Numbered from the stretch's first letter, positions 8,240-17,030 are shown. The stretch: DNA of 64,000 nt from Fusicatenibacter saccharivorans (GCF_015557635.1 NZ_JADNOP010000007.1:1-64000); one strand, 5' to 3'. Notes: generated from the sequence alone by a model not told the origin. Made by a program: numbers and translations.

Positions 8240-9616
8240 TCAGCCACCCATGTTGAACTCTACAGTTTCCTGTGCGGTCTGAAGTTCGCTGTCCATATCT
8301 GCTCCTGTCTGGATGATATTGGAAAGTGCGGTTCCGACAGCATCACGTGCATCGTAGTAGAATGCTCCAGTGATGTTGGATGGAGTCTTGGTTGCGAAAT
8401 CAACGATCTTTGCGTAAACCGGGTCATCGCTGAAGAATGCAACTGGCTGTGCATATGCTTCGGAATCTCCTGCCGGTGCCCAGGTTGCCAGAGCGCCTTT
8501 TGCGATGATATCATCGTAAAGAGCTGTGCTGCCTGCGAAGGTAGATTTCATAAAGTCAATGGCAAGATCCTGTTTTTTGCAGTTGGAAGAAATTGCCCAG
8601 GAAGAACCACCGTTGTTGGAGTAGTTGGTTGCTCCGTCAACGCCGTCCAGTTTCGGCATATTGGTGATTGCCCATTTGCCGGACTGATCTTCATTTGCTG
8701 TGATGGAAGCCATGATCCAGCATCCGTTGATAACGCCTGCTGTAGTTCCGTTGTTGATGGATGCGATGTACTGATCCCAGTCAGTAACCTCTACAAGAGT
8801 GCCATCTTTTACCATCTGGCTGTAAATCTCAAGGATTGGTTTCAGTGCTTTGTTGTCTACGATGTTGACAGATCCATCTTCGTTGAAAAGGGACTCACCG
8901 CAGGACTGCAGCATTTCCATAACAAGGTCCGGAGATCCGGCCTGAGATGTCAGGATCGGCTGGCCTGTTTTCTCTTTGACAACTTTTGCTTTCTCCATAA
9001 AGTCATTCCAGGTGATATCTGTGAAATCATCTACGGTGAAGCCTGCCTGCTCCAGCATATCAGTACGCAGGCACTCGATAACGGCACCATTGTCGAACGG
9101 AATTCCGTAGTTCTTCCCATCCAGAGTAGAGTAAGCAACTTTTGCGGATGAGAATTCGCTGAAATCAATTCCGGAATCGGTCAGATCGGTGAAGATGTCC
9201 GGATAGTTGGTTGCATATTTCTGGAAGGAGTTATCCTGCATCAGGAAGATATCCGGCAGAGTGCTTAAGTCTCCTGCGGAAACTGCTGTGGTCAGACGGG
9301 TTTCAATGTCGTCGGACTGTACTTCGCTGACTTCTACTTTGAATCCTTCGTGATCCTGTGCATAAATTTCAGCTGCTTTCTTGATCGCGTAAACGTTGAA
9401 GTTCGGGTCCCAGGTCCATACGGTTAAGGTGTTGTCATCATCAGAGCTGCCCTCTACTACGTCGCTGCTCTCTGATTTTGCAGTGGTTTCACTTGCTGCT
9501 GATGCATCGTTTCCGCCGTTGCTGGAACTTGTTGTAGTTCCTCCGCTGGAACCACATGCAGCCAGTCCAAATACCATTGCTGATGCCATTACGATTGATA
9601 CAATTTTTCTTTTCAT
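8240..9616 (-). CDS. Sugar ABC transporter substrate-binding lipoprotein (family 1)
   Basis: A 458-residue extracellular lipoprotein. The start at 9616 gives the signal peptide MKRKIVSIVMASAMVFGLAA and the lipobox LAAC, then a Ser/Gly/Thr-rich linker and a family 1 solute-binding fold beginning TLTVWTWDPNFN. An ATG three codons upstream is too close to GGAGG. It is the first gene of the import operon, immediately downstream of the AraC regulator gene in the same orientation. The substrate is inferred from the galactosidases in the locus. Confidence 0.95.
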   Translation of the reverse strand: MKRKIVSIVMASAMVFGLAACGSSGGTTTSSSNGGNDASAASETTAKSESSDVVEGSSDDDNTLTVWTWDPNFNVYAIKKAAEIYAQDHEGFKVEVSEVQSDDIETRLTTAVSAGDLSTLPDIFLMQDNSFQKYATNYPDIFTDLTDSGIDFSEFSSAKVAYSTLDGKNYGIPFDNGAVIECLRTDMLEQAGFTVDDFTDITWNDFMEKAKVVKEKTGQPILTSQAGSPDLVMEMLQSCGESLFNEDGSVNIVDNKALKPILEIYSQMVKDGTLVEVTDWDQYIASINNGTTAGVINGCWIMASITANEDQSGKWAITNMPKLDGVDGATNYSNNGGSSWAISSNCKKQDLAIDFMKSTFAGSTALYDDIIAKGALATWAPAGDSEAYAQPVAFFSDDPVYAKIVDFATKTPSNITGAFYYDARDAVGTALSNIIQTGADMDSELQTAQETVEFNMGG

Positions 9617-9693
9617 ATTGCACATCCTCCTTAAGATGTTATTTTACAACCGGAACCTCCGCACTTTTTACAGCGCAGAAATTTTTTGGTTGT

Positions 9694-9740
9694 TTTGTAC
9701 ATTTTTTATGTTTTTATTCCCTCAACATGTACAAAGTATA
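9694..9740 (-). promoter_or_regulatory. Promoter and inverted repeat upstream of the galactoside importer
   Basis: On the minus strand a TATACT -10 box (9735-9740) lies about 120 nt before the binding-protein start, with no good -35, as expected for an activator-dependent promoter. TTTGTACAT (9694-9702) and ATGTACAAA (9727-9735) form a 9-bp inverted repeat that overlaps and follows the -10. It could be an operator or a leader hairpin. The AraC protein encoded next door is the likely regulator. Confidence 0.4.
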
Positions 9741-9819
9741 ACATATTTTCCCGTCGTTTGTGCGCATTTTTAACTCTATACTATGCATTTTCAACCATTT
9801 ATATGCATTTTGACGGACA

Positions 9820-10761
9820 TCACCATCCTTCCTGTGTTTTTATATCAAAATTCAACAATTTTCGTTCATAATGTTCCGGTGCACTTCGCCACTGCTGTGG
9901 AGATACACCAAGAATCCGGCGGAAATTACGGTTAAATGTAGAAATTGTTGTGAATCCGCTTCGCATTGCAATCTCATTTACAGAAATATTTGTTTTCCGC
10001 AGTTCCTTACATGCCGCCCGGATCCGGACCCAGTTAATGTACTCAACCGGCGTCATCCGCATGGATTCCTGAAAAATACGGCGCAGATGTGTTTCGCTGA
10101 TATGACATACCTCTGCCAGCTCCTCAATTCGAAGAATCTCTTTATAATTTTCTCCAATATAATCCAGCGCAGGCAGAATCAGAGCGATACTGGCATCATC
10201 TACAATAGAATTCTTTTCCTGCTCCTCGTCCCTTTCATTCCATCTGGCAATCTGCATCAGAAGCGCTCTGGTCAGTCCTTTCACTTCCTCGAGATAAAAT
10301 TCCCGTTTTTCACCCATGCATTTAATGATCAGTTTGATCATCTCCGCGACCTCCGGCCTTTCCTCATTTTTCACAAAATGGGCCTTCTGGTTAATACGCG
10401 CAATCAGCTTTTGTGCCATGCGCATATTGCCCTTATACAGCTCTGTAATAAATCCTTCCACATCCACAAACACCCATGCCCAGGAACATACACTGTTTTC
10501 TTTTGAGTTTGTTGTATGCGGAAAGTTTTTCGGCACCACCGTAAACATACCGCCATGATACGGCAGTTCCTCATCTTCCAAAACAATCGTTCCCTCACCG
10601 TAATAGCAGAAACCGATCTCCATCAGGTTATGAAAATGCAGATAATCAATCTGATACCCATAATTCTGCAACCATTTTTCTCCCTGCAGCACCAGCACCG
10701 GGCATTTTTCCGGCACTTCGTAATAGCGGTATTCCATTCTGGGTTTTTTCTTTCTGCTCAT
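9820..10761 (-). CDS. AraC-family transcriptional regulator of the galactoside locus
   Basis: A 313-residue regulator with an N-terminal cupin-like sensor (YLHFHNLMEIGFCYYGEG, residues 40-58) and a C-terminal pair of helix-turn-helix motifs from about residue 205. The second HTH carries the signature NEIAMRSGFTTISTFNRNF. It probably senses a sugar and activates the binding protein, permease and hydrolase genes that follow. It lies 12 nt after the cupin gene, so it could also be transcribed from the ABC-2 operon. The ribosome site before ATG 10761 is weak, suggesting coupling to cupin translation. Confidence 0.9.
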   Translation of the reverse strand: MSRKKKPRMEYRYYEVPEKCPVLVLQGEKWLQNYGYQIDYLHFHNLMEIGFCYYGEGTIVLEDEELPYHGGMFTVVPKNFPHTTNSKENSVCSWAWVFVDVEGFITELYKGNMRMAQKLIARINQKAHFVKNEERPEVAEMIKLIIKCMGEKREFYLEEVKGLTRALLMQIARWNERDEEQEKNSIVDDASIALILPALDYIGENYKEILRIEELAEVCHISETHLRRIFQESMRMTPVEYINWVRIRAACKELRKTNISVNEIAMRSGFTTISTFNRNFRRILGVSPQQWRSAPEHYERKLLNFDIKTQEGW

Positions 10762-10773
10762 ATCCGTACCTGC

Positions 10774-11073
10774 TTATTCTACTTTTTTCTGAATCATCGC
10801 CAGAAACACGAGCGGTTCTTCCCCTGCGCAGGAAACCGCATGGCCGCTGCCGTCCTCGCAGAACGTCGTCATGCCCGCCTGCACCGGATATGTTTTGTTA
10901 TTATCCTGATATATTCCCTCCCCGGACAGAATGTGATACACTTCCGTCTCGCCGTGATGCTCATGGTACGGGAGCTCATCGCCCGGTAAAATCGTTACTT
11001 TTGCAAAGAGTGTCACCTTTCCGGAAAGGCGTTCGCCTTCCAGCAATTTTTCTGTTGTGTGTCTGTCTGCCAT
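10774..11073 (-). CDS. Small cupin-domain protein
   Basis: A 99-residue single cupin barrel. GDELPYHEHHGETEVYHILSG (motif 1, with the metal-binding histidines and Glu) and DGSGHAVSC (motif 2) are recognisable. Such proteins bind a metal and act as sugar isomerases, dioxygenases or ligand sensors; which applies here cannot be told. The start is 3 nt after the ABC-2 ATPase stop, with GAGGACG as a ribosome site inside that gene. Translation is therefore probably coupled to the transporter. Confidence 0.88.
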   Translation of the reverse strand: MADRHTTEKLLEGERLSGKVTLFAKVTILPGDELPYHEHHGETEVYHILSGEGIYQDNNKTYPVQAGMTTFCEDGSGHAVSCAGEEPLVFLAMIQKKVE

Positions 11074-11076
11074 TGT

Positions 11077-11721
11077 TCACGTCCTCGTTTTCGTAATCTT
11101 TCCTCTGTCAATCTCCACCGTCGTATCGCACAGTGCCGCGATGTCTTCCCGGTTGTGGCTGGCCAGAAGAATCGTTTTTCCTTCCTCTTTTAACTTCAAA
11201 AACAGCTGCCGCATCTCCTGCACGCCCTGGTTGTCGAGACCGTTCATCGGTTCGTCCAGGATCAGGAGAGAAGGTTCTTCCATAATCGCCTGTGCAATGC
11301 CGAGACGCTGGCGCATGCCGAGCGAATACTTGCCGACATGCTTTTTCGCTTCCGGATCCAGTCCGACTTTTCGGATAGCCTCATCGATCTCCTTTTTTCC
11401 GATCTTCCTGCGGATACCGGCGAGAAACTGCAGATTCTGTCTGGCGCTGTATCCCGGAAGAAAGCCCGGCGTCTCGATGATGGCGCCAATACTCTCCGGC
11501 GCTTCGATCTCTTTCCCGATCTGCTTTCCATCCACAAAAACCGCGCCATCATCCACCCGGAGAAATCCGCAGATGCACTTAAACAGTACCGTCTTCCCAC
11601 TTCCGTTTCTTCCGATCATTCCGTGAATTTTTCCTTTTTCAAAGCTCAGGCTGATCCCGTCCAGCGCCGCGTAGCTGCCAAACTTTTTTGTCACGTTTTC
11701 TATTCTTATCTTTTCTTCCAT
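11077..11721 (-). CDS. ABC-2 type transporter ATP-binding protein
   Basis: A 214-residue ATPase. Walker A is GRNGSGKT near residue 37, the signature is SLGMRQRLGIAQAIM and Walker B is LLILDEPMNGLD. This pattern is typical of ATPases that serve lantibiotic-immunity or antibiotic-type ABC-2 exporters (BcrA/NatA-like). I used ATG 11721 with GGAGG about 12 nt upstream, because the longer reading needs a TTG start. It follows the two membrane subunits by 4 nt and precedes the cupin gene by 3 nt. Confidence 0.94.
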   Translation of the reverse strand: MEEKIRIENVTKKFGSYAALDGISLSFEKGKIHGMIGRNGSGKTVLFKCICGFLRVDDGAVFVDGKQIGKEIEAPESIGAIIETPGFLPGYSARQNLQFLAGIRRKIGKKEIDEAIRKVGLDPEAKKHVGKYSLGMRQRLGIAQAIMEEPSLLILDEPMNGLDNQGVQEMRQLFLKLKEEGKTILLASHNREDIAALCDTTVEIDRGKITKTRT

Positions 11722-11725
11722 TCTT

Positions 11726-12580
11726 TCAGATTTCCTCCACAAAGTTCAGATCCTTTTTCCGAATCCCGAGATACGAGAGGATCGTGCATGCGCCGATGAC
11801 AATCGCAAAGACACTGTAAACATATGCCATCGACGGCCCGTTTCCATACCCCTGCCACTTGTAGCTCGCAATGTTCATCCAAAGCGGCGGCGCGCAGTAA
11901 TAGCCGATTGTGATGTTGGAAAATTTGCTGAGCAGAAGCGCGGTGAGTGCGATGCCGCAGTTGATGACGATTCCAAATCCCCTGTGTACCAGAAAATTTC
12001 CGGCATAACTCACAACGCCTGTCATAACCGACAGGCACCAGATTGCAAGCATTGTGAGCCCCATTGCCTCCTGCGGCGAAAATCGCGAAATGATCAGATA
12101 ATCCAACGGTTCCTGGTCAAAGGTATATGCCGCATTCGTCTGAGCCAGCGTACTGATCACCTTCCCCCATCCGGTTTCCCACCCTACATTCGGAAACACA
12201 AGCAGTACCGGAATCATACTTAAGCATATGGTGTAAAAAAAGGAAACAACCACAATGTATAGCATGTTTCCCCAAAACCAGCTTTTCCGCCCGACCCGCA
12301 GAATCTGCCACCCGCTGTTCGGTTCCAGAAACGGAGCATCACAGAAAAGCAGCAGAGCCCCAAGAACGATGATAATCTGGTCTCCATTATATCTGGTCAT
12401 AAACGGCAGCATCCAAAAAGTCACATCAACTCCGGTCTGCTCGCAGAAGCCTCGAATACCCGCCGTCATTACATGAAAAAGGATCGCAATCCACAACAGC
12501 GCAACATAAAATCGTGGTGTTGTGAATGTTTTCCGCAAACGTATCTGACATACCCGAAGGCTCATCCGTATTCTATCCAT
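11726..12580 (-). CDS. ABC-2 type transporter membrane subunit
   Basis: A 284-residue protein with about six hydrophobic helices and no catalytic motif. It begins MDRIRMSLRVCQIRLRKTF, typical of ABC-2 permeases, and has a large loop after the first helix (residues 48-80). It overlaps the upstream permease gene by 8 nt and is followed after 4 nt by the ATPase gene. The two unlike permeases and the ATPase therefore probably form one exporter. Substrate unknown; peptide or antimicrobial export or immunity is possible from the architecture. Confidence 0.85.
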   Translation of the reverse strand: MDRIRMSLRVCQIRLRKTFTTPRFYVALLWIAILFHVMTAGIRGFCEQTGVDVTFWMLPFMTRYNGDQIIIVLGALLLFCDAPFLEPNSGWQILRVGRKSWFWGNMLYIVVVSFFYTICLSMIPVLLVFPNVGWETGWGKVISTLAQTNAAYTFDQEPLDYLIISRFSPQEAMGLTMLAIWCLSVMTGVVSYAGNFLVHRGFGIVINCGIALTALLLSKFSNITIGYYCAPPLWMNIASYKWQGYGNGPSMAYVYSVFAIVIGACTILSYLGIRKKDLNFVEEI

Positions 12581-13343
12581 TCTGCGCCCTCCTCTTTACC
12601 ACTCGCACGAAAATTACACCTTCCATTCCTGTCAGAATAAGGAAATAACCAGCTATCACAAAAAAATCCTTAAAATTCCGGATACTTCCCCCATGGAGCT
12701 GGTACCACCTCATCTGGCCCGGCAGCTGCAGCGCTTCTGCTACAAGCTGGCTTGCATAATAAAAAAGAGCCGGTGTGCTGACCAGCACGAACAGATTTTT
12801 TATTTTCCCCGATATCATAAGCGCAAAAACTGCCATAAATGCATATTTGACAGCCTCAACTCCAAATCTTGCGGCAAGGTAAAACGGCAGAACGAGTCCA
12901 TTTCCATAGCTTAAACCGCCTGTTAATGTTTCAAGCTCTTCTTTTTTTATCCACGGTATTTTTAATGCCAAAACGCCATAAACAACTGCCATTCCCAGAA
13001 AAATGCTGATCACAGAGCCGAAAAAGGCAACCACCAGATGCGACCAGCAATATGCTGTTCTCCCTATGCGTGTCTCAATGCATCTAAGATAGCCATTTCT
13101 GCTGTCTTCCCAATAGCTCAGCGCAAACGGCAGCACAGCCAGCACAGAAAACACTTCAAAAAATGCACCCACACCATGGCTGCTGACAACCAGGTAATAT
13201 ACCGATACATTCCACCGGCTCTGCATTGCTTCCTGACTGATGTTCAACACAGTAACCAGTATCGCACCTGCGATGGCAAAATAAAATTTTCCTGATAAAA
13301 ACATTCTTTTAAAATCCATTTTTATCATTCGAAAAAAATTCAT
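12573..13343 (-). CDS. ABC-2 type transporter membrane subunit
   Basis: A 256-residue membrane protein with about six helices, beginning MNFFRMIKMDFKRMFLSGKFYF. It resembles the permease subunits of ABC-2 exporters, but I recognise no specific subfamily. AAGGTGA precedes ATG 13343. It is the first gene of a tight run (two permeases, ATPase, cupin, AraC). The lipoprotein and LytTR two-component genes lie upstream in the same orientation, separated by a terminator. Confidence 0.82.
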   Translation of the reverse strand: MNFFRMIKMDFKRMFLSGKFYFAIAGAILVTVLNISQEAMQSRWNVSVYYLVVSSHGVGAFFEVFSVLAVLPFALSYWEDSRNGYLRCIETRIGRTAYCWSHLVVAFFGSVISIFLGMAVVYGVLALKIPWIKKEELETLTGGLSYGNGLVLPFYLAARFGVEAVKYAFMAVFALMISGKIKNLFVLVSTPALFYYASQLVAEALQLPGQMRWYQLHGGSIRNFKDFFVIAGYFLILTGMEGVIFVRVVKRRAQNG

Positions 13344-13429
13344 GAAAGATCACCTTCTTTCTGTTTTGATTTTCGAGATGGTTTTATCGGTTGATATATT
13401 CCATCCCTTGAAACTTCTCTTCGCCTCTA

Positions 13430-13469
13430 TAAAAGATGTGACCCCGCTTAGCCCGGAGCCACATCTTTC
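13430..13469 (-). terminator. Terminator after the lipoprotein gene
   Basis: AAAGATGTG (13432-13440) pairs with CACATCTTT (13460-13468). The stem extends inward with G-U pairs on the minus strand, and TTTTATAG follows. It separates the lipoprotein gene from the ABC-2 operon, so the two can be regulated apart or linked by read-through. Confidence 0.75.
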
Positions 13470-13515
13470 ACAAAAGTAATTTATTCTTTGAGTAAATCAT
13501 AAAGCTCAGACAAAC

Positions 13516-14718
13516 TCACCCCGCAATTTCCCGTCCATCCAGTGCATTGATGTAAACATACTGTTCGATCTCATCTTCTATAAATCGAAACTGCCACGCA
13601 GGAATCATATCACACATCCAATGCCCCGTTTCATTTCTTCCCGTTGTCATTGGGTAATAAATCAGTTTCATCTGATCCAGCGTAATCGGCTCGGCAATTG
13701 CCAAATCATACTTATTTCTCAGCGTTTCCAAAATAATATCTTTTTCCGCAAGAGATACCGGTTCCTTTTCCCGAATAGCATAGTGATTAACTGCTTGAAG
13801 ATATTGAATTCCGCCCTCCGTTATAACAGCCTGTATTTTAGATGACGGAATATAAAGATCATCCTGCCGGTTAATTTCATTGCATAATACAGGAACCCCA
13901 TTCAGATATCCCTGAAAAAACACCAGGAAGCAATCATCTGCTTTTGACCACTCATATTTCTGAATCTTCTGAGGCTTTAGCAATTCTCCATTCTCGATTG
14001 CCTGTTCCATTAATTCCTGCTGTTTTTCCATCTGTTTATACGAAAAACTGTATTTACTGGTCAATTCAACTTTTTCCCAGTCTCCAATCCATCTAACAAA
14101 CTCTTTTCCTTCCTCTATCAGCTTTTCTTCGTCTTCCAATGAAATTTCCTGCTCATTGTCTCTGACCAAAATCCCTTCACCATAGGCTGATGTAATATAT
14201 TCAACAGGTAAATTATAATAAACTTTTTTCCCTTCTTCCGTTTCCACTCCTAATATATTACTGACAGACACCGTTCCATTTTGATTTTTTAATTGTTCAC
14301 CAAGTGTTCCCTCATACGAATAACAAACATCCGGCTCTCCCATGTCTCCTTTTCTTGTTTCCAATCCACTTTCCGGAATTTTCCCAAGTATTTTATTGAA
14401 CACACTTTCTCCTTGAAATCCATCCACTTCTATCACACATTTTTCAAACTCGTTCCATTTTTTGTCCGGCATGTCAATAACCGCATCAATTTTTGCCTGG
14501 CTGCCAAGCTGAAAACGGATGTGCTCACCATTGCTTAATTCCTGATCCTTTTCATGTGTCACATTTGTTTCCGTTTCATCATTGCTGATAGAACTATTCC
14601 GTTCTTCTCCATTTTCCTGTTTTTCTACCTGCTGCAAATTTTCTGACTCATTTCCCATATTCTGACAACCTGTAAAGAACAGTAATATTACCATAATTCC
14701 CAATACTTTCTTTCCCAT
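13516..14718 (-). CDS. Lipoprotein of unknown function (400 aa)
   Basis: From ATG 14718, preceded by AGAGGGGA, the protein has a signal peptide MGKKVLGIMVILLFFTGC with lipobox FTGC, then an acidic, Asn/Glu-rich linker of about 40 residues and a globular domain. It resembles the DUF6034-type lipoproteins found beside ABC-2 transporters in Lachnospiraceae, but I assign this only loosely. No catalytic motif is visible. Its promoter shares the operator, -35, -10 and exact spacing with that of the LytTR regulator gene. It is therefore probably a direct target of that two-component system, perhaps a surface sensor or immunity lipoprotein. Confidence 0.75.
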   Translation of the reverse strand: MGKKVLGIMVILLFFTGCQNMGNESENLQQVEKQENGEERNSSISNDETETNVTHEKDQELSNGEHIRFQLGSQAKIDAVIDMPDKKWNEFEKCVIEVDGFQGESVFNKILGKIPESGLETRKGDMGEPDVCYSYEGTLGEQLKNQNGTVSVSNILGVETEEGKKVYYNLPVEYITSAYGEGILVRDNEQEISLEDEEKLIEEGKEFVRWIGDWEKVELTSKYSFSYKQMEKQQELMEQAIENGELLKPQKIQKYEWSKADDCFLVFFQGYLNGVPVLCNEINRQDDLYIPSSKIQAVITEGGIQYLQAVNHYAIREKEPVSLAEKDIILETLRNKYDLAIAEPITLDQMKLIYYPMTTGRNETGHWMCDMIPAWQFRFIEDEIEQYVYINALDGREIAG

Positions 14719-14764
14719 ATATCCCCTCTTTTCAAAATTTCGTTCTTTCTCTTCTGTTACTCGA

Positions 14765-14793
14765 AGCATAACGAAAATTTTCTCCATCGTCAA
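14765..14793 (-). promoter_or_regulatory. Promoter of the lipoprotein gene
   Basis: TTGACG (14788-14793) and TATGCT (14765-14770) are separated by exactly 17 nt on the minus strand, 46 nt before the ATG. The paired repeats lie 5 nt upstream of the -35. Confidence 0.75.
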
Positions 14794-14796
14794 CGG

Positions 14797-14825
14797 ATCT
14801 GGGATATCATGCTCTATCTGGGATA
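14797..14825 (-). promoter_or_regulatory. Direct-repeat operator upstream of the lipoprotein promoter
   Basis: ATCTGGGATA occurs twice (14797-14806 and 14816-14825) with a period of 19 nt. Paired direct repeats about two helical turns apart, placed just upstream of -35, are the form of LytTR-domain binding sites. The same pair with the same period and distance lies upstream of the LytTR regulator gene at 17031-17055. Confidence 0.7.
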
Positions 14826-14840
14826 ATCGGTACAGATAGC

Positions 14841-14907
14841 AAAAAATATAAGACTTTGTTCTTTGAAATCCGCATTCTTTTTGCTTCCTTCATACAAACA
14901 AAGTCTT
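14841..14907 (-). terminator. Terminator after the histidine kinase gene
   Basis: An 11-bp perfect stem (AAGACTTTGTT at 14850-14860 with its complement at 14897-14907) encloses a 36-nt loop. On the minus strand it is followed by an A/T-rich run containing TTTTTT. The long loop makes it a weaker terminator, leaving room for read-through into the lipoprotein gene. Confidence 0.55.
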
Positions 14908-14924
14908 TTTTATTACGTTTTATC

Positions 14925-16241
14925 TTATTTTATCGGAAACACTGCCTCTGCGCAAAACAAATCTCCTGTCTCATAATACTTTAACGCGCCACCTACCTTT
15001 TGCATCGTCCGTTTTACACTTTTGTGCCCAATCCCATGGCTGCTTGTATCTTTCTTCGTCGTATTCAAACTTGAATTTTCATTTAAAACAGATTTCTCTA
15101 TTTTATTTTGAATCTCCAACCGAAGATATCCCATTTTTTCCTCTACAAAAATTATAATTTCTTTCTTCCCTGTAACTTTCCGCTCTGCTTCAATCGCATT
15201 ATCCATGAGATTTCCAAACACAGTGCAAAACTCCAAATCATCAATTCCTTCCATTTTGCTCAGAATCGTACATTTCACATCTACTTTTTCACTTCTCGCA
15301 AGAGTAATTTTTGTATTAATCATAGAATCCACATAACTGTTTCCGGTCTGAATCAGTGTCTGCACATCTTCAATTTTCTGATTAATTTTTTCCCATACCT
15401 TTACCATTTCCGACTGCGGCATGGTCTCCATTGCCTCTTGCAGAGGTAAAAGATAATTTTTCAAATCATGTTTAAATTCTCGTAATTCTTCATTACTTCT
15501 CGTAATAATTTCCATACTTTCCTTTGAATATTTCTCTTTTTCTTTCATCAGTTCATATTCTAGCTTTGTTTGATTATCTTTGCTCATTTGCTGTACTACA
15601 AAGTACATAATCAAGCACATCAGCCAGATACAGGACACGCACAGCAGCATTAATTTCTGTTCCTGCATCTGGATTCCCGGAAAATCTCTGGACAAGGTAA
15701 TCAATGTCTTTCCCGCAACGGTTGAAAATACAAGACTGCATCCTATAACAATCCACTGCCAATTCACCAGATTTTTTCTTTCAAAAAGAAGGCCGTTTAA
15801 AATTTTGCCCACAAAAAAATATAAGATTTTCGTCAAAAGAACAGTAGCAATTCTCGCGATATCCTGTTGTTGAATAAAAGATGCTACACTCTCTTGTAGA
15901 AGTAAACTGCATCCAAAAAGAACTGCTGTATTCACAAACGTCGTTAATTCCCTCGCAACTACTGCAGCAATGATTTTTCGAAGAATACTGCCCCGCGTAC
16001 TCACTGCCAGATATCCAAACAGCCAGAGCAATGTAAGCCATAATTCCCATCGATCATAAATCGCCGGATACTTTTCCAGCGCCGGAAAAATCATTCCGAC
16101 CAGCACCGCGAACAACCATAAAAATTTCCCCCGTTTTCCTTTCGGCCGCTGCTGCATGAAATCCATACAAAACCCCAGCAGAAGCATATTTTCCAAAACA
16201 GAAATCGTAAGTTCAAAAACCTTCCAAAATGTTGCACTCAT
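14925..16241 (-). CDS. GHKL sensor histidine kinase (AgrC-like)
   Basis: A 438-residue kinase with about six transmembrane helices in the first 210 residues, no large extracellular domain, and a short coiled coil. The phospho-acceptor segment is FKHDLKNYLLPLQE, and the GHKL ATPase domain has the N box FGNLMDNAIEAE and G box SHGIGHKSVK. This is the peptide-pheromone receptor kinase architecture (AgrC/ComD class). It overlaps the regulator gene by 4 nt (ATGA). No pheromone-precursor or processing gene was found nearby, so the signal may be a peptide or envelope stress. Confidence 0.93.
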   Translation of the reverse strand: MSATFWKVFELTISVLENMLLLGFCMDFMQQRPKGKRGKFLWLFAVLVGMIFPALEKYPAIYDRWELWLTLLWLFGYLAVSTRGSILRKIIAAVVARELTTFVNTAVLFGCSLLLQESVASFIQQQDIARIATVLLTKILYFFVGKILNGLLFERKNLVNWQWIVIGCSLVFSTVAGKTLITLSRDFPGIQMQEQKLMLLCVSCIWLMCLIMYFVVQQMSKDNQTKLEYELMKEKEKYSKESMEIITRSNEELREFKHDLKNYLLPLQEAMETMPQSEMVKVWEKINQKIEDVQTLIQTGNSYVDSMINTKITLARSEKVDVKCTILSKMEGIDDLEFCTVFGNLMDNAIEAERKVTGKKEIIIFVEEKMGYLRLEIQNKIEKSVLNENSSLNTTKKDTSSHGIGHKSVKRTMQKVGGALKYYETGDLFCAEAVFPIK

Positions 16242-16954
16242 TCCATCACCACTCCCATAATTTTCATTCGAACCTGATTCAGATAATTTCTGCTGACAGG
16301 AATGCTTTTCCCGTTCAATAGCAGAAGTTCTTTTTCGCGCAACCGATATACATAGTTCATGTTAACCAAATATCCTTTATGTGTCCTTACAAATTTATGC
16401 GCTTCCAGTTTTTTCTCCGCTTCTGACATTTTCATTCTTACACGAATCGCCTCGTCCCTCGTATCTTTTTCCCGATAAAAAAGCAGATAGTTCTTCTCGC
16501 TCTCCACAAACCAGATATCACGCAATGCAAGTTTTACACTCTGACGCCCTGTCTGCAGTTCTATTTGCGGAACTTTCTTTCCTGCCTTTTTCTGCAGTTC
16601 CAGCAACTGCGGCTCCAATTCCTCGTCCAGATGTGCCTTGCGGATAAAAAAGAATGGATGATACACCAATGACTGAAACACCAGATCATCCTTATTTGAT
16701 ACAAACACAATACAACATTCCCTGTTCCACTTTTTCAGATACGATGCAACCTCAAATCCATTCACTTCCGGCATATCAATATCAATAAAAAAAACAGAAA
16801 TCTCATCAAGATTTTTGATTCCTTCCAGCATCTCCTTCGCAGATACGTAGCACTCCATTTTCACTGCAATCTTATGTTTCTGACATAAACCTCGAATTCT
16901 GATTTCCAGTTTATTTAAAAACACTTTATCATCATCACATAAAATTAAATTCAT
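16238..16954 (-). CDS. LytTR-family response regulator
   Basis: A 238-residue regulator. The receiver domain has the acidic pocket CDDD (residues 6-9) and phospho-acceptor Asp58 in FFIDIDMPEVNGF. The LytTR DNA-binding domain (about 132-238) contains the typical VESEKNYLLFY and HKFVRTHKGYLVNMNYV segments. GGGGGAAAATA precedes the ATG. LytTR proteins bind paired direct repeats near promoters. Such a pair lies upstream of this gene and of the lipoprotein gene, predicting autoregulation and a small local regulon. Confidence 0.94.
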   Translation of the reverse strand: MNLILCDDDKVFLNKLEIRIRGLCQKHKIAVKMECYVSAKEMLEGIKNLDEISVFFIDIDMPEVNGFEVASYLKKWNRECCIVFVSNKDDLVFQSLVYHPFFFIRKAHLDEELEPQLLELQKKAGKKVPQIELQTGRQSVKLALRDIWFVESEKNYLLFYREKDTRDEAIRVRMKMSEAEKKLEAHKFVRTHKGYLVNMNYVYRLREKELLLLNGKSIPVSRNYLNQVRMKIMGVVME

Positions 16955-16996
16955 TATTTTCCCCCGTGCTTCTTATCGAAGATTCTACTTCTCAAT

Positions 16997-17025
16997 AGCA
17001 TACCAAATTTTTTCTTTTCTCTCAA
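16997..17025 (-). promoter_or_regulatory. Promoter of the LytTR regulator-kinase operon
   Basis: TTGAGA (17020-17025) and TATGCT (16997-17002) with 17-nt spacing lie 42 nt before the ATG. The -10 is identical to that of the lipoprotein promoter. Confidence 0.75.
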
Positions 17026-17030
17026 GTAAC

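Noticed and set aside
8051-9151. A 366-codon plus-strand frame opposite the sugar-binding lipoprotein
   Set aside because: It is antisense to a clear lipoprotein gene, Cys-rich and unlike any family, with no ribosome site.
9820-10761. AraC regulator as part of the importer operon only
   Set aside because: The 12-nt gap to the cupin gene and weak ribosome site point to coupling with the upstream ABC-2/cupin genes, so I do not assign it to a single operon.
14797-14825. The two ATCTGGGATA copies as a minimal CRISPR or tandem array
   Set aside because: Only two 10-bp copies with a 9-nt gap occur, and the same pair upstream of the regulator gene shows that they are an operator.
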